Source of the DNA: Anaeramoeba flamelloides
Lineage: Eukaryota > Metamonada > Anaeramoebidae
Direction of reading: 5' to 3'
DNA length: 64,000 nt
NCBI GenBank assembly: GCA_027625915.1
Contig: JANTQA010000063.1
Location: 2,852,001-2,916,000, forward strand
The notes under the pieces are model-generated. The model saw only the letters and a program-made list of their open reading frames with translations. It did not search any database and was not told where the DNA came from. How positions within the stretch are numbered: position 1 is the stretch's first letter; every line of letters begins with the position of its first letter. A program made the translations under genes and the position numbers. Positions 35,680 to 49,349 of this stretch are shown here, piece after piece.

Positions 35680-38600
35680 TTACCAATCATATAATAATGA
35701 CATTGCTCTGGAAGTAAAAATTTTAACTTTTTTTTCTTGGTCCTTTAATAAATTAATTAATTTTTCGGAAATTTGCCCTGTATTTATTTGTTTTTTCAGA
35801 TCCTTGGGCAAATTTCTTAAAAAGAAAACAAATAATAAAGAGGAGTTGGCTCTAAACTGAACATTATTATCTGTGAAATAATCCAATATTGTGACATAAT
35901 TAGCGGAAATTTTGTTGGTGAATGAATTGATTGAATTCAAGGTTAATTTATCGAGCATTAGTTCATAGTCTACGTTTCTATTTATTTGGAAAATATCTGT
36001 TTTCACGAAATCTATAAAAGATTTATTGTTTGTTGTGAAGGCGAATTTTTTCAGAGCGTATTTGGCAGCCTTTTGAACAGTCGGGTCAATATCGTTTAGC
36101 AATATTGTTAACAAAACAAAATTCCTGTGGAATTGCTCTGCGAGTGCTAGCTGGTCTTTTTCGCTATCCTTCGCGTATCTGGCCAATGAAGCAAATAGTT
36201 CCAAAGAGGCGATTCTCATTTTGGGATCTTGGCTGATAAAGATATTTGAAACTCTCATGCACATTGAGATCAAATGGGAAGACACCAAATCCACGGATAG
36301 CACGTTCAATAATCTTTTGATATTGGTCATTGCCTCAAATACGATCAGGGGCTTTTTATGCTCTAAAGTTGGCATTAGGACACCAAATATCGATCCGACG
36401 AATTTGTCGAGGGCTTCCTTGTTTTCGACAAAGCAAATGTGGCCCAACCCCCTGAGCGATTCTGTTGCCACCTTAATGCATGGATCGGATTGGCACGTAT
36501 ACAGGCATGTTAAAATATTACTTAACAGCTTGATATTATTACCCATATGCTTGACTAATTCTGCAAAGATTGCGGTCGCAATCCTCCTGTGGATTTCTTG
36601 GGTCTTGGTTAAATGCGGATAAACAAATTCGCATATTTTAATTAATTTCTCTGGCCTTTGATTGGCAATTGAAGAGATAATTATTGCTATTCCTCTTTCA
36701 AAAAAATCCGAATTCAATAATTTCCATCCATTCGTTAGCCCTAATTTAAATTCCTCCGGCTCATAAATTTGAATATTTTCGTCCTCGTCCTCATCTTCCT
36801 TTTCTTCATTTTCGTTCTCGTTCTCTTTCTCATTCTCATTCTCATTATCTCGAATAATTTTTTTTTTATGATTTTGTAATTCAATTAAATGCTTACCTTC
36901 GTTAGTTAAATCTAAATTTAAATCTCTAATTATTTCTGTATCTTCTGTAGACTGTGCAAATTGCTTTAGCGTTTCAATTGCTTGATTAATTGGCGAAGCA
37001 AATCCCATTAATTTATTTTCTTCCACCAATCCTGAGCATAGGCCAATTCTAAATAATATTGAGCATAAACAACGCGCATAATTTTTATTTAACCATTCGT
37101 CATCACTTTTATTAATTAGTATTTTTAAGGCGCAAATCGAAGACTGTGGTAAAACCGACGCACGGGTTGTTAAAATTTGCTTTTCAATGTTACTACTACT
37201 ACTATTATTATTATTATTTGAAGATTTTTTTTTTTTGCTTTTTTTTGACGATTTCTTCTGATCTTCTTGTTTGATGGTTTCAGTTGGTTCCGAATTATTA
37301 ATTATATTGGTGATTTGTAAAAAGAAATTAGGAAGCAAATCCTTGTTCGAAATAATTGAAATAATAAAATCTGTGCAAGTTTTTGTTAACGGTGGCTTGT
37401 TAGATAATAGCAATCTATATATTGGTGCTTGGTTATAAGAAGCGATTGTCTGTACTGTTAATAAAATAATTTTTTTCGAACTAAAATGCTCAACATCTGA
37501 AAACTTTTTCAATAGCCTCTCAAACAAGTCAAGAACGTTATTTTCGAGTTTCTCTTTGCCCTTCGCTAACAAGGATTCGTTTAATATTAACGACGCGCAA
37601 TACGAGCTTGACTGGTGCTTATCGGAAATGCCCACAGCAATTAATGTTTTCATGCAATCGATAAATTCATCTGGCGATAATAAAATGGATAGGAATTTCG
37701 AAATTGATTTACAAATATGCTTGATTGATTTTTTATCTTGCTCAAAGTCTAAATGTAAGTGTTCCTTTAGTTTTTTCAAGGTTTGCAATGGCTCCGGTGG
37801 TTCATCTTTTTCGAATAATTGTTTGTGCTTTGTAGAATTTTTTCTTGTCAAGAAATCAAGATAAAATAAATTCCAAAAGATTTCAAAGGACAAGTTACGT
37901 ATTTCGTGTACAGGATCAAATAATTTTGATAGGACTGATCCCATGATTAATCCAATACCATTAAACTTTTTGGATTGAAATTTGGGGTTTAATTTGCCTA
38001 ATTCGCTCCGTTGGAATTTAATATTTTGGTATTCAAATATTATTTTTAATAGGCAATTTAGGCTTCTTTTCCTATGAAGGGTAATTGAGGATAAGAAATG
38101 GTGCTTTATTAAATTGAAAAAGTTTTTGATCATTCTTATTTTAGTTTCCTGCTCTAATATTGAAATAAATATCGAATTAATATTATTAATTAATGTATCG
38201 ACTTCGTCTTTTTGATTATTAGAATTGGTACTACCATTATTATTGCTGCTGCTGCTGCTGCTGGTGGTGGTGTTGGTCGTGGTGGTGGTATCAAGATTAA
38301 TATTATTTATATTATCTATATTTTGCAAATTTTTATTTGAAGATAGCTCTTGCTTTTCTTGTGCCTGCTGTATTTTAATTTTCCTTAATTTTTTACTAAA
38401 TACTTGATTAGTCAATTCAAGAGTGGTGCCGATATCCCATAATTCAATTAATTTATTTATCAACGTTTTCCTTTCGGTTTTACCTAACGGTGGTACGCAT
38501 TGAATTAGGGAATTGATTGCAATCACACAATTCAATTTAAATTGATTTACCGAATTAATTTCGTTTTCATAGCCATATTGATCATCATCATCATCGTTAT

Positions 38601-39610
38601 TATTGTTCTTTTTTGAATTTTTGCTATTGCCATAATATTTGGTATTGATCAAATTGATGGAATTTTCGATATTTTTTTTAATATTGTTCTCATTTAAATA
38701 ATTTATTAGTAATAAAATATAATCATTTCTTTCTTCAAATTTATAATTAGTATCATTGTTTAACTGCTTAAAGGCGATGGCTAAATTATTTAAAAAATTT
38801 ATTATTCGTATCTGTGAGACAAAATCCCGAGTTCCCTTAATTAATGGCATTATTAATTGCAATATTTCGAGTTTGTAATTTGAAAAAACAGATCTTACTT
38901 GCCCGTTTCTTGCCACCTCACCCAGGGAAATTAAAACCATCCCGCGTACACCAGTCTGATCAATGCCCCTTAATTTTTTTTTACTTTTAATGAGTCGAGA
39001 GCCCTTTTTTAATACCTCGTCGCGTGCTATTTGTAATAAAGTTTCATGTACCTTAGATAGATGCTTTGTACTGATATATCCGCAACATTTAGCAAATGCA
39101 CTGTGGTCGTGCCCGATTTCTGGAATTTGCTTTGTATATATAAAGTATAAAAATTCTGAAATTAAATTTTTAGTAATTGAATGCTGAAGCGCGAGGCCAA
39201 ATAATCTTGTTATCGATTGCTTTAATTTCCATTCTTCTCTGTTTTCGCAATAAATATAAAATTCTCGTAATGTTGTGCATAATTTTTGGGTATATTGATT
39301 TTCATCTATTTGAATAATTAGTTTTGAAAAAAATTGCTCAATACGAGTCATCCATTCACTGAGATTTAAATCATATTTATTTTGGTTATAATAGTTAATT
39401 AATTTTGGGATTTCTTGATTACAAAGATCCACGATCGATTTATGTAATATTATTGAAATGGATTTCAATACATTTAATCCTTCAATACAATCAACGCAAT
39501 TGGAACTAACATAGGATAAAATTCGAATTAAAATAAATTGTGGTGTTGGTAAATTCACTAAGCTTTTGAAATCTATTAAATAAGCCTTCTTTTTCCTTTT
39601 TTTTTTCTTC

Positions 39611-39642
<32 letters not shown>

Positions 39643-41078
39643 TTTTTGATTATTTTCGTCATCGCTATTTTCGTCATCTTCATTTTCTTCCTCTTTTTCT
39701 TTTTCTTTTTCCTTTTCTTTTTCTTTTTCTTCTTTTTCTTCTTTTTCAAAATTTTCAATTTTTTTGTCAATTAAAAATTTGCTAGATTTAAAAATAACCG
39801 GTAATGCTTCTGAATATTGTTGCTTTGCCATAAATTCCAAAATGTTTGGCCACAATATATCTTCAACTTCAGAAATTGAACGCGACATCAATGTAAGAGC
39901 TCTCCCACAATAGTTTTTAAATTGTAAAGGAGAAACCTCAGCTGGCTGATTGGGGTCGTTTTTTTTATTTCGTTTTTTTTTTTTTGACTTTCCGTGCTCC
40001 ATTTTGTATTTGTTGATCACCTTTCCAGACGTGGCAGCTCCCTTCATTAAAAAGTCAATCAGGACATTGCCTCCGCTCAATTGTAAATAATTATTGCTGC
40101 CCATCGTTACAATTAAATCTATGAGCGAATATTGGAAACTTAACGGTTGCTGTACATTTTCGCAGGCCTTTTTACAGGTGGTCACTACCAACTGTTTCGA
40201 AGTGGAAATGTCCTTGTCGCAATGGGTGACAACGTGCTTTAGAATTAAGGTTGCGCCAACCTTGGAGCCAATGGATTTGTCTTCCAATTTGCTAAAGGTC
40301 AAATTCAAAATGGAATTGATATTGATCTTTGCTAAAAACGTGATGCACTCCAAGATGCTTTTGTAAGCAGAATAGCCGTCGGGGTTTATCGATGTGTCGG
40401 GGGGCGCGCCCGTTAACAAGAAGCTATGCAGGGTTTTAAAAATGGAATTAAATAAGTCATTATTTAATGTCGCCTTACATGCGAAAATGGCTTCAAGAAT
40501 CTTATTTAAAGATTCCGAGTACCTCTTTGTATTGTATCCGTTTTTCCGATCTGAGACTAAGAGCTTGAGAATGTTCTGAATAATTTTATTCAAATTCTTT
40601 TCTAACATCATTTTGTTTAAAATTAATGTGATGGATCCTAACGCACTTGCAGACTCACACCTTAATTTCGAATTCTTTCTTGAGATATAGCCGCTCATTA
40701 ACAGGTCACACGAAGACTGGAAATCAGACTGATAACTTTGCTGAGTAATCGTGCGATCTTCAGCCAAGTCCTTGTTTATCAAATAGTGATGTAAGCCATC
40801 TGCCAGCTGGCCAATGACCCTCGCAACAACAACCCTTTGGTAATCCTTTTTAATTTTGGGAAACAATAAGATAATCCGCTTGAGAAAATCGCCTATGAGC
40901 GGGATTGTTTGAAGTGGGTTGTGGACAACAAATTCCCCTAAGAGATGAAGTAATTGGAAATTTGGTATTTCTCGGATCGGGATACGCACAATTAACGTTT
41001 CCTGAATTGGCCTTGCAAATTTCTTCCCGAGTGCAATTATTATTTTACACGTTGGTGTTGTTTCTAATTTTTTTGGTA

Positions 41079-41116
<38 letters not shown>

Positions 41117-41656
41117 TGTTTTTGAGATGGTTTTTTCAGAAGGTTGATTAAAAGAACGTAGGAAAGGATAAGAAGTGGTTTTTTTTTTTTTTTTTTTGTG
41201 GTTGGAAAGGTTGATTGAAAGAAGGTAGGTAAGGATAAGAAGAAGTTTTTTTAAAGTTTGGAAAGGTTGCTTTAAAGATGATGGAAAGGATAAGAAGAAA
41301 ACAATTACTTTTTCACTCACAATCTTGTTAATACAAAATTGAATTATCTTGATTCCGATCCCAGACGAAATTTCATCAATGTTCTGCTCAACCATAATAG
41401 AAAACGTCGAAACAAGTCTCGGCTTGAGATCCTTTGGAAGCTCTGTTCTTAACAAATAGTCCAAAAGTGAAGATAAAACCAGCTGTGTTTGGTGTTTACA
41501 GATATCTTGAAGTGAGCTAAGCATATATTGCTGTACTTGAACATCTTGTGAGGGTATTGAAATTAACAACTCTTTAACAAAATCGTCAATTAGTCCTCCT
41601 GTTGACAAAGTTAAATCTTGTTGGTGAGTTTGTAGTTTTTTTTTGAAAACATTCAT
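35680..41656 (-). CDS. MROH1: HEAT-repeat protein of the Maestro/MROH1 family (two exons)
   Basis: Proposed exons are 41656-41309 and 41079-35680, joined in frame for 1915 residues ending LLYDW then UAA. The product is helical HEAT repeats throughout. The N-terminal part (ALGKKFARPIQETL ... IPNFQLLHLLGEFVVHNPL, then CDLLMSGYISRKNSKLRCESASALG) and the C-terminal repeats resemble Maestro heat-like proteins, which in animals have been linked to lysosomes. Inserts include an acidic tract then about 17 Lys at roughly residues 562-612, and Asn/Ser/Thr-rich stretches near 1040-1070 and 1420. The C-terminal conserved part is more GC-rich than the inserts. No enzymatic motif is visible, so a scaffold role is likely. 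GCN1 was considered, but size and N-terminus fit MROH1 better. Confidence 0.75.
41080..41308 (-). other. Intron of the MROH1-like gene with tandem repeats and an A35 acceptor tract
   Basis: The intron is 229 bp, donor GTAATTG and acceptor AAAAAG. It keeps phase 0 on both sides (GAA AAA before, GTA CCA after). On the coding strand 35 consecutive A lie directly before the acceptor G. The rest contains three imperfect repeats of about 55-60 bp built on CTTCTTATCCTTTCC and ATCAACCTTTCC. An upstream GTGAGT is an alternative donor. Confidence 0.65.
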
Positions 41657-43342
41657 TTATAGTTTTCGATTTTTTTTTCTTTTTTCTTTTTTAAAGAAGA
41701 AAAGGATTGAAATAAATAAAAAAAAAGAAGAAAAGTCTTTAAAAAAAATGAGAAAATTATTTTTCCTGTAAAGGTAATTAAAATATATTCAAGGTGAACA
41801 GTATTCTTGGAACTACAGGACTGAAAAAATTATTTTAAGCATCATATTTCCCAATCATTTTGAATCCAGTTATTTAGCTTTTTAAATGCTTTAACTTTTT
41901 TCTTTAAAGGTAGTTTGTGTTGTTAAAAAATATCCTGAAAATTTTTCTTTTAAGCGGAGCATTTATTTTTTTTTCTCATTATTCTTAAGGTTTACAATAC
42001 CCAAAGAGTAAAACAATTATATTATGCATTTTATGGGAACGTTGTTCTCCTGATGTGAAAAGCTTTAATTATAAAAAGTTAATTGAACATTTGAATTTTT
42101 TTAAGGTTTCCATTTGGATTGGTGTGCTGAATTGTTTGTTGGACGATTTTTTTTTGGAACTGAAATGAAATTTGAAATTATTAGTTCTAGTCATTTTCTG
42201 TGTATTTGAAACGAAGAAATTTTTTATGGGTTTTTCTTTGAATTCTTTTTTTATTGGTTAATACTATATCATTTTTCCAGAATAAAATTCACAATAAAAG
42301 ATATCTCATTTGATTTCTGTAGACTTTTTACTTGTAAAAAAATAAATAAATATTTTATTCCTTCATAGTAAAGATCATAAATCGATATTAGTAATAAAAT
42401 GTCATTTTTTTTATTTACAAATTTTAGTTTTTATATGTCCTTAATAAAATTAAGTACTATTTTTTTCTGATTACTATTTTTCGAAATCTAAGTTTCATAC
42501 TTAAATCAATTAACCACTGGGATAAATTTTTTTAGAATAAACACACTCTCAAATTTTGAATATCAAAATTATTTTTTGAAATTACTATGCACTTTTTTAT
42601 TTTTTTTTTGAAAAATTGGGGTTGAGAAAAGTTAGAAATCAAAGAATAAGTTAATATATTAAATTAGAATGCTTTTCCAGAGAGTTTATCCTTTTAGTTT
42701 AACTTTTTTTTAATTTTATCATTTGAAACTAAAACAACATTTGAGGACCAAATTAGTCCCTTTTGTGAAAATAAAATTCCACATAATTTAGAATTTGTTT
42801 TAGTAAATGAGTTAAAAAAAAGATATTGAATCTAAAAATGTACATAATTTCAAGTGTGAATTCAATGATTTTGGCAAAAAATGTTTTCAAGAAAAAGTTA
42901 AATTGTAACTTTATTTATTGTTATTTTTTCATTTAGTTTTTTTAATTGTATTAATGGAATGTATTTGATCAGGTTCCATTTTAGTGTTTTTTGGTTCGTA
43001 GGGAAATATATGTTACTATGGTTTTTATATATTTAACATACGTGAAATTGATAATAATAGAATTCTTATGATAAATTGATAAAAATTAGTGATTAAATTA
43101 TCTTTTCAACATAACAATTTTCTTTCTGTTTTTTCGTTTTTGCTGAGAATCTGAAATATTTATAAAAATATTAATAGGTCTACAAATTTTATATTTTGGA
43201 ATATTGGAAATAAAATATTAACCGTTTTTCAGCCAAAGGTGATCGGTTAAATTCGAGAAATAGAACATATTTTCTGGTTTTAAACCAATATTCTTCTCAA
43301 AATAAATTTTCAATTTTTAGATCAAAATTATTTTTTCTATTT

Positions 43343-43542
43343 TACAGTCAATCCTACTTTTAAGACACAAACTTCAACAAAAATTAAAGCGCATATAATA
43401 AGCTGAAATTAAGGCGTAAAATTCAGATTCTAGGAAAATCATTTGTGTAAATAAAATCCAAAATTTTGAGCCTTAATTTGAGGACTTTTTTGTTCCTTAA
43501 ATTTCGTTTAAAGGTTATTCCTTAAATTTGAAACTGGTTGTA
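43343..43542. mobile_element. Mariner-type MITE, family M1, copy 4 (diverged)
   Basis: It starts TACAGTCAATCCTACTTTTA and ends AATTTGAAACTGGTTGTA, about 200 bp. The interior carries ATTCAGATTCTAG, the reverse complement of CTAGAATCTGAAT found in copies 1 and 2, so this copy lies in the opposite orientation. Confidence 0.7.
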
Positions 43543-43737
43543 AACTCTTTTTCAAAAATTGTGACTCGCCTGAAATAATAAATTGAAAAAAAAAAATATC
43601 CTTTAGTAATCAAGAACAATTAATAACTAAATATGATTTGTAATACACTTTTAAGTCATTCTAAATCTATAAAAGTCTGATATATTAAAAATTGAAAAAA
43701 ATAAAACCAAAAATTAAAAAAAAAGGGGGGTAACAAT

Positions 43738-44172
43738 TTTTGAAATGAGCATTACGGATTTTTTTGAACTGAACTTTCACTGAAAAAAATTTGAACAACA
43801 AGATTTTTTATGAATAATTAAATTCATTTTCAAAGACATTACATAGTCTCAATTTTCATAGTGATTATTTGTCTTTTCAAAGATCTCTTTTTTTTCCACA
43901 TGATCTTTTTATTATAAAAAAAAAAAGAAAAAAAAAGGATATATAAAAAAAAAGAAAAAAAAAACTACAGAAAAGCAAAACAAAAATTTGAAAAAATCCA
44001 AACAAAAAGAAACAGAAAAAAAAAAACAAAAATTTGAAAAAGCAAAACTAAAATTTTCAAAATTAGAAAAAATGATTCTGATCCAAAAATTTGAAAATAT
44101 TTTTTGTAAAGAATACTGGAATAAACTCTCAAAACAACTCCCATTAACATTATAAAGTGAGTCAAAATTTTT
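43738..44172 (-). repeat. Dispersed repeat M8, copy C
   Basis: The reverse complement aligns along its length with 51006-51388. Landmarks are TTGACTCACTTTATAATG, CCAGTATTCTT, AGACAAATAATCACTATGAA, ATTGAGACTATG and AATGAATTTAAT. Short TGACTCA-type ends suggest another non-autonomous element. It is rich in homopolymers. Confidence 0.5.
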
Positions 44173-44535
44173 GAAAAATAGTTTATTTTGGTTTTTATTT
44201 TTTTTTTTAATTTTCAAAATATCATAGTATTATATGTATATAATTGTTTATTAATCTACAATTAATCATATTTAATGTTTGTTTACCATTGAATACTTAG
44301 GAATATATAAATAAGCCAAATTTCAAAATTGGGGGCAAACTTTATTATTATTGTTTTTTTCTTTTTTCATTTATCTTTTAAAAAATACAATGATTACACA
44401 ATAGTTATATTTATTAATCTGAATTGGTTATTATCTCTAAATACGTTAGTAAAATACCTTCTCATCGAAAAAAAAAAAAAATTAAACAAATTTTTTTCTA
44501 ATGAAAAAAGCTGTAACTATTTTTGAAATTAAGCT

Positions 44536-44552
44536 TATATATATATATATAA
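44536..44552. repeat. (TA)n microsatellite
   Basis: A short TA dinucleotide run. Confidence 0.7.
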
Positions 44553-44846
44553 TCGATTCCAAAAATTTGGATACACTCAATATAAAAAATAGGCAAAATA
44601 AAACTCAATTTATTATATTTTTCTAAGCATAATATAAAACCACATTTAAGTTACCAAGTATTAATTTTTTTATAAACTGACATTTTCATCCAAATAAAAG
44701 AAAAAAATATAAAACTCAAAAAAAAAAAAAAAAATCAGAGTGTCCAAAATAATGAAACGAGCTGAACAAAAAATGTATAGGTAAATTTGTTGAAATTTCA
44801 CCAACAATCTTTGATCAAACAAACCATAAGATAACATAAACTGATT

Positions 44847-45542
44847 GTAAACTCTGTTTCAGTCAAAGGGGACCAATGTTTTTTTCAAATATCAATTATT
44901 TTATATAATTGACCTTTGAAGAACAAATAAGAAATAAAGAGAATAATACACCTCAAAGAAATGTTGATACATGTCTGAGAGAAAACAATTTAATCAATAA
45001 ATTTTCTTAAAAATTGAAAAACTCAAATTCTTAGTGCCCTATTGAGAAAAACAACAATGTTCGTTTTGAACTTCTACTGGTATTTGAATAATAAATATGA
45101 AACATTTTTCAGATCATTTTCCATACTTTTCTTTAAGAAATTAAGCCCCCAAACGAGGTTTGTTGGTATTTGTGGTCTCTATTTGAAAAAGGAAATGAAA
45201 ATGAAGTGAGAATTTTTGACATTTATTAAACAAATATCAAGATCAAAGATCGAATTGAATTGCAATAGAAATTCATAGATTTCTCAACAATCTTTACATG
45301 TTTTCAATGACATTAGAATAACACATTTTTACCAAGTGACTATTGATCTTGTAATAAAAAAATTTTTGCAAATGAATGACGTTTTAAAAAAAAAAATCGA
45401 AAAAAAAAACCAAAAATGTGAAAAAATGATTTCAATTTTGAAAATTTCCAAAATAAAGTTTTTCTTCTAATATCGATGCAAATCCTTTAAACACATGTAT
45501 TATACCATTACAACTGGGCCCCTTTGACTGAAAAATGGTTTA
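44847..45542 (-). mobile_element. Non-autonomous TIR element M6, copy B (696 bp, inverted relative to copy A)
   Basis: It starts TAAACTCTGTTTCAGTCAAA then GGGGACC. The right end reversed is TAAACCATTTTTCAGTCAAA then GGGGCCC. The length is within 1 bp of copy A and the sequence is collinear throughout. TA at both ends fits Tc1/mariner-type insertion. Confidence 0.8.
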
Positions 45543-48158
45543 TGCGATTTTCCAATTTAAAAAACTCAACACTAACCTTCTGTCAACCATCGAAAAAAAT
45601 TTCAGATCTAATGAAACAGATTACCTAACTGCAAAAAAGGAAAACAAAAGAAAACAAAAAAGACAAAAAATGAAATAATTTGTAAAATTAAAATTATTTC
45701 CAAATTGAATGTAAAACTCAGTATTACTATTCTTTCAACCGTTTAAACTGTGTACAAATTTTTGGAATTTAGTTTACATTACCAGTTTATTTTTCCTTTT
45801 CATTCACATTTTTTGAAAGAAAGTTTATTGATAACAAGTATTAAATAACCATTCCAAAGTATCATATTTAAATAAAATCTATCTTCGGAAACAATTTATT
45901 TTTAATTATTTAGCAAATGAAGTGGCGAGTTTGTTTTGAAAGAATGATAAATATTCAACAAATTTTAAAAGAAAAAAAAAGTAATAAATTTTATTAAAAT
46001 TGTAACTAGTAAGGTTAAAAATCCTAGAAATTTGAAAAAATAATAATTTTGTATTGTTTTTCTGAAAAGTAGTTTCTAAAATTTTTTTAAAAACTGTCAA
46101 TTTTGCGAATAAAATGTAATATATTGATTTATTTTGAATTCGGGGCAAGTTTTCAATTGTTAGGGAGAAAGTATTTTTATTAATTATTATGTTATTTCAT
46201 TTTTTTATAAAGTTTTATTCTGAAATTATGAGTTTCTGAAAGCCAGTACTTGAGAATAAAGAGTTAAAAACATATTTTTGAATTAGGCGGGGGGGGTTCA
46301 AAAATAAACATATTCTCTTATAAACCGAAATAATAAAAATAATATCTTTCATTGAAAAAATAATTTTTGATATTGCAAAAAATTTTGAAAACTTTGAAAA
46401 ATAGTCAAATATTGCCACTATGACTTTTCTTCTAATTAGATGTAAGTTAGATGTTTTTTTTTTTTCAATTGATTTTTCTGGAATATATTTTTAACAAACA
46501 AATCATTTTTATTATTTTTTTTTTATTTTTTGGAAATAAATATAGACCAACGAATCAATAATTATATAAAAAAATGAAAAATAAAATTGAATAGATTGTT
46601 GAAAAATAATAAATACTCGGGTTTGTTTAGATAAAATATATACAGATAAATCATCTTTTTTCAAACCTAAAGTATACCAGACATCCAAAAATCTCTAGTA
46701 TGGGATATACATGTTAAAAAATACTGAAATAGTACCCTCTGTCTCCTCGAATCAAGAATAACAATTAAATTTCAAACATTTTAGAATTTGAAATTGAACA
46801 TGATCATATTCTTAATTGTGGGTTTGAAGTATAACCTAAAACCCAACCATTATTTTCCTAAAATATTTATTACCTAAACTCCATTTCACTCAAAATTGTG
46901 ACTCAAAACAGGAAAAAATCAATTTTCTTTTTTATATTCAGAATCAACCAAACTAAAATTGTTTGAAAGAAGAAAAAGAATAAGCTTCAGATTAGAGTTG
47001 TTGGACAGAAAGAATACTTAACAACCTACAAGTTCCAAAAAATACGACTTTCCCAAACATTCTATTTTTGTGCCACATAATTGAAGATCTCGTGTTAAAA
47101 TTCTCAATTTCTTTTGGAAATTAAAATTGTCCACGATTAGATTTTTTGACTGAAAAATCTTTAAATTTTGAAAGAAATCACAAACCATTCAATTTTCTTC
47201 ATGTTAATTTGGAGTTTCAATCATTTTGTTTTGTTTTGAATTGATTTTTTTGAAAAAGAAAAAAAGCAATAAGAAAAATTTGTAAAACAGTAAAATCAAG
47301 AAATTAGGAAAAATGATATAATGAGAAAAAATGAAACGAAAAAAACTAAATTTTACAAAATGAGAAAAAATGATTTTGATCTAAAACTTGAAAATTTATT
47401 TTGTGAAGAATACTGTACGAAACATGAGATCGTGTTCTTTTTTTCAATAAATTCTGTTTTCTTATGACACAAAAAAGAATTTAGTTTTCAATGAAAATCT
47501 TTTTAACCAATCAATTCTTCTCATTAATTGTTTTTTTGAAGACCACAAAGTTACAATTAAGAATCAAGTAAAGTACGATTCCAAATTCCTAGAATCTGTT
47601 ATTATTGTTCTTCTTGATCTCAATATTCAAAGGGTATAACTCGACATTTTTTTGACAAAGATTTAACCACGATTACTTTACTTGGATAGTCCGCAAAACA
47701 TAATCCCAAAAATGAGAAAAAATTCTTGACTAATAAACAACTCAGCATTGAGAAATAAAATGAGACACACAAGGCTTCAAGATAGTTGGTGGATTAAAAA
47801 ATATTTATGAAACAAAAAGACCATTATTTTAAATAAAACGTTTCTCAAAAGATAAAGTCCATTCTTAAAGTTCACTTATTAAATTTAAAACGCGTTTAAA
47901 TGTGATCGAAATTACATAAAACATTTTTCATATTTAAGAGAAAAAGGAAAATATTAGTGAAAAAAAGTTATTATTATGTTTTACCCAACTCTCTTTGTGA
48001 AGAGTCAATAGAATGTAAAATACAACTAGACAGAAAATTAAACCCAACATTAGAGCTCTCAATAAGAATAATAATTTTTTTTAAAGTTTACTTTTGAGAT
48101 TTCCCCTTCGTTCTCATTTTTTCTCTTGTTTTCCAAAGAAATTAATACCTTTTTGATA

Positions 48159-49318
48159 ATGGAAAAATTAGAAAATACAGAGAATTTCAAGAAGCTCCAA
48201 CAGTAGTTCCAAAATATCAGGAGATTTAAAAACCAGCTTCAAAAGTTGATGGAAATTGTCCCCGGTTGTGTTGAAGGCATTACAATCCAACAATTGGAAC
48301 AAAATCAGATCAACAACCAGGGCAACAAAAGACACTCCAAAAGGTTTTTAATGCCTCAAGAAATTAAAGTGAAAAGGGATGTGATCAGGTACCTCTCTGA
48401 ACTCACAAAATTAAAGAAAAAATCAATTGAAAGAGGGCTCTCCATTTTTTTTGAGAAAACTTATCATTTGTATAACACAAGGGAATACTCGAGGGAGTGG
48501 ATGATTTTTAGAAAGGAAAAGCCAATTATAGGCAAAAGCAAAAGCAGAATGGAAAAGAAAAACAAAACCAACCCAGAACCAACACAACAACTACCACCAA
48601 AACCAACACCAAAACCAAAACCAAAACCAAGACCAACACAAAAAAAACAAGAACAAAATTAAATAAGCAAAATATTAGAAAAATTAAGCACAAATCTTTA
48701 CCAACACAAAACTTTTCAACACTAAAACGAAAAAAAAGATTCATTAGTGACACACAAAGCGACAACGACTTGTCCGTTTGCATTGAAAATAAAAGGAATT
48801 CGAGCACTAAATTACAAAAAACTAATTCGTTTAATTCACTTTCTGATAGTTTTGATCTGAGCAGCAATCATAACTTAAGCATAAACCAAAGTGAAAACGA
48901 AAGCGAAAGCACAATTGAAAGCGAGAATGAAAATGGAAATCAAAATGGAAATGAAAATGAAAATGAAGGTGTAAATGAGAAAAAGAGCAAGATAAAAACA
49001 AAAAGAAATTTTACATACAATAAACACAATATTAAAAATAATAATCAATTCTCTTATTACAGAAAACCTAAAATTAATAAACGGCCAAAATCGTTTTCAT
49101 ACTATTATCCAAAATAAGAAAACCAAACAACTTTATTAAATCAAATGATCTTTCCAAAAGATCAATCCTGTGACAAGAATTTTCAAATTCAAAGCCAAAA
49201 GCAAAGCAAAAATGGAATGCGAACACAATACAATATTAAAACACAAAACCAAATAGAAAATGAAAAAGAGACAATTGGAAAAAACCAAAAGAATAAATTT
49301 AATAGGAACCTTCTTGGG

Positions 49319-49349
<31 letters not shown>

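Larger units (their letters stand above)
41657..48158. other. Intergenic, repeat-rich, no gene seen
   Basis: About 6.5 kb. It holds an M1 MITE (43343-43542), element M8 copy C (43738-44172), M6 copy B (44847-45542), a partial M8 relative (about 47280-47420) and a TA run (44536-44552). The first 1.7 kb after the MROH1-like start shows nothing recognisable. Confidence 0.7.

Noticed and set aside
35680-40989. Assignment of the HEAT protein as GCN1
   Set aside because: At about 1915 residues it is shorter than GCN1, and its N-terminal motifs match Maestro heat-like proteins better.
43912-44217. Phe-rich 101-codon minus-strand frame
   Set aside because: It is the translation of A-runs inside repeat M8 and is not kept in the other copy.
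48204-49117. Reading UAG and UAA as glutamine in the plus-strand locus
   Set aside because: All five neighbours with a visible end (eEF1A, the glycosyltransferase, RhoGEF, MROH1-like and kinase genes) terminate at UAA at sensible positions, so a reassigned code is not supported.
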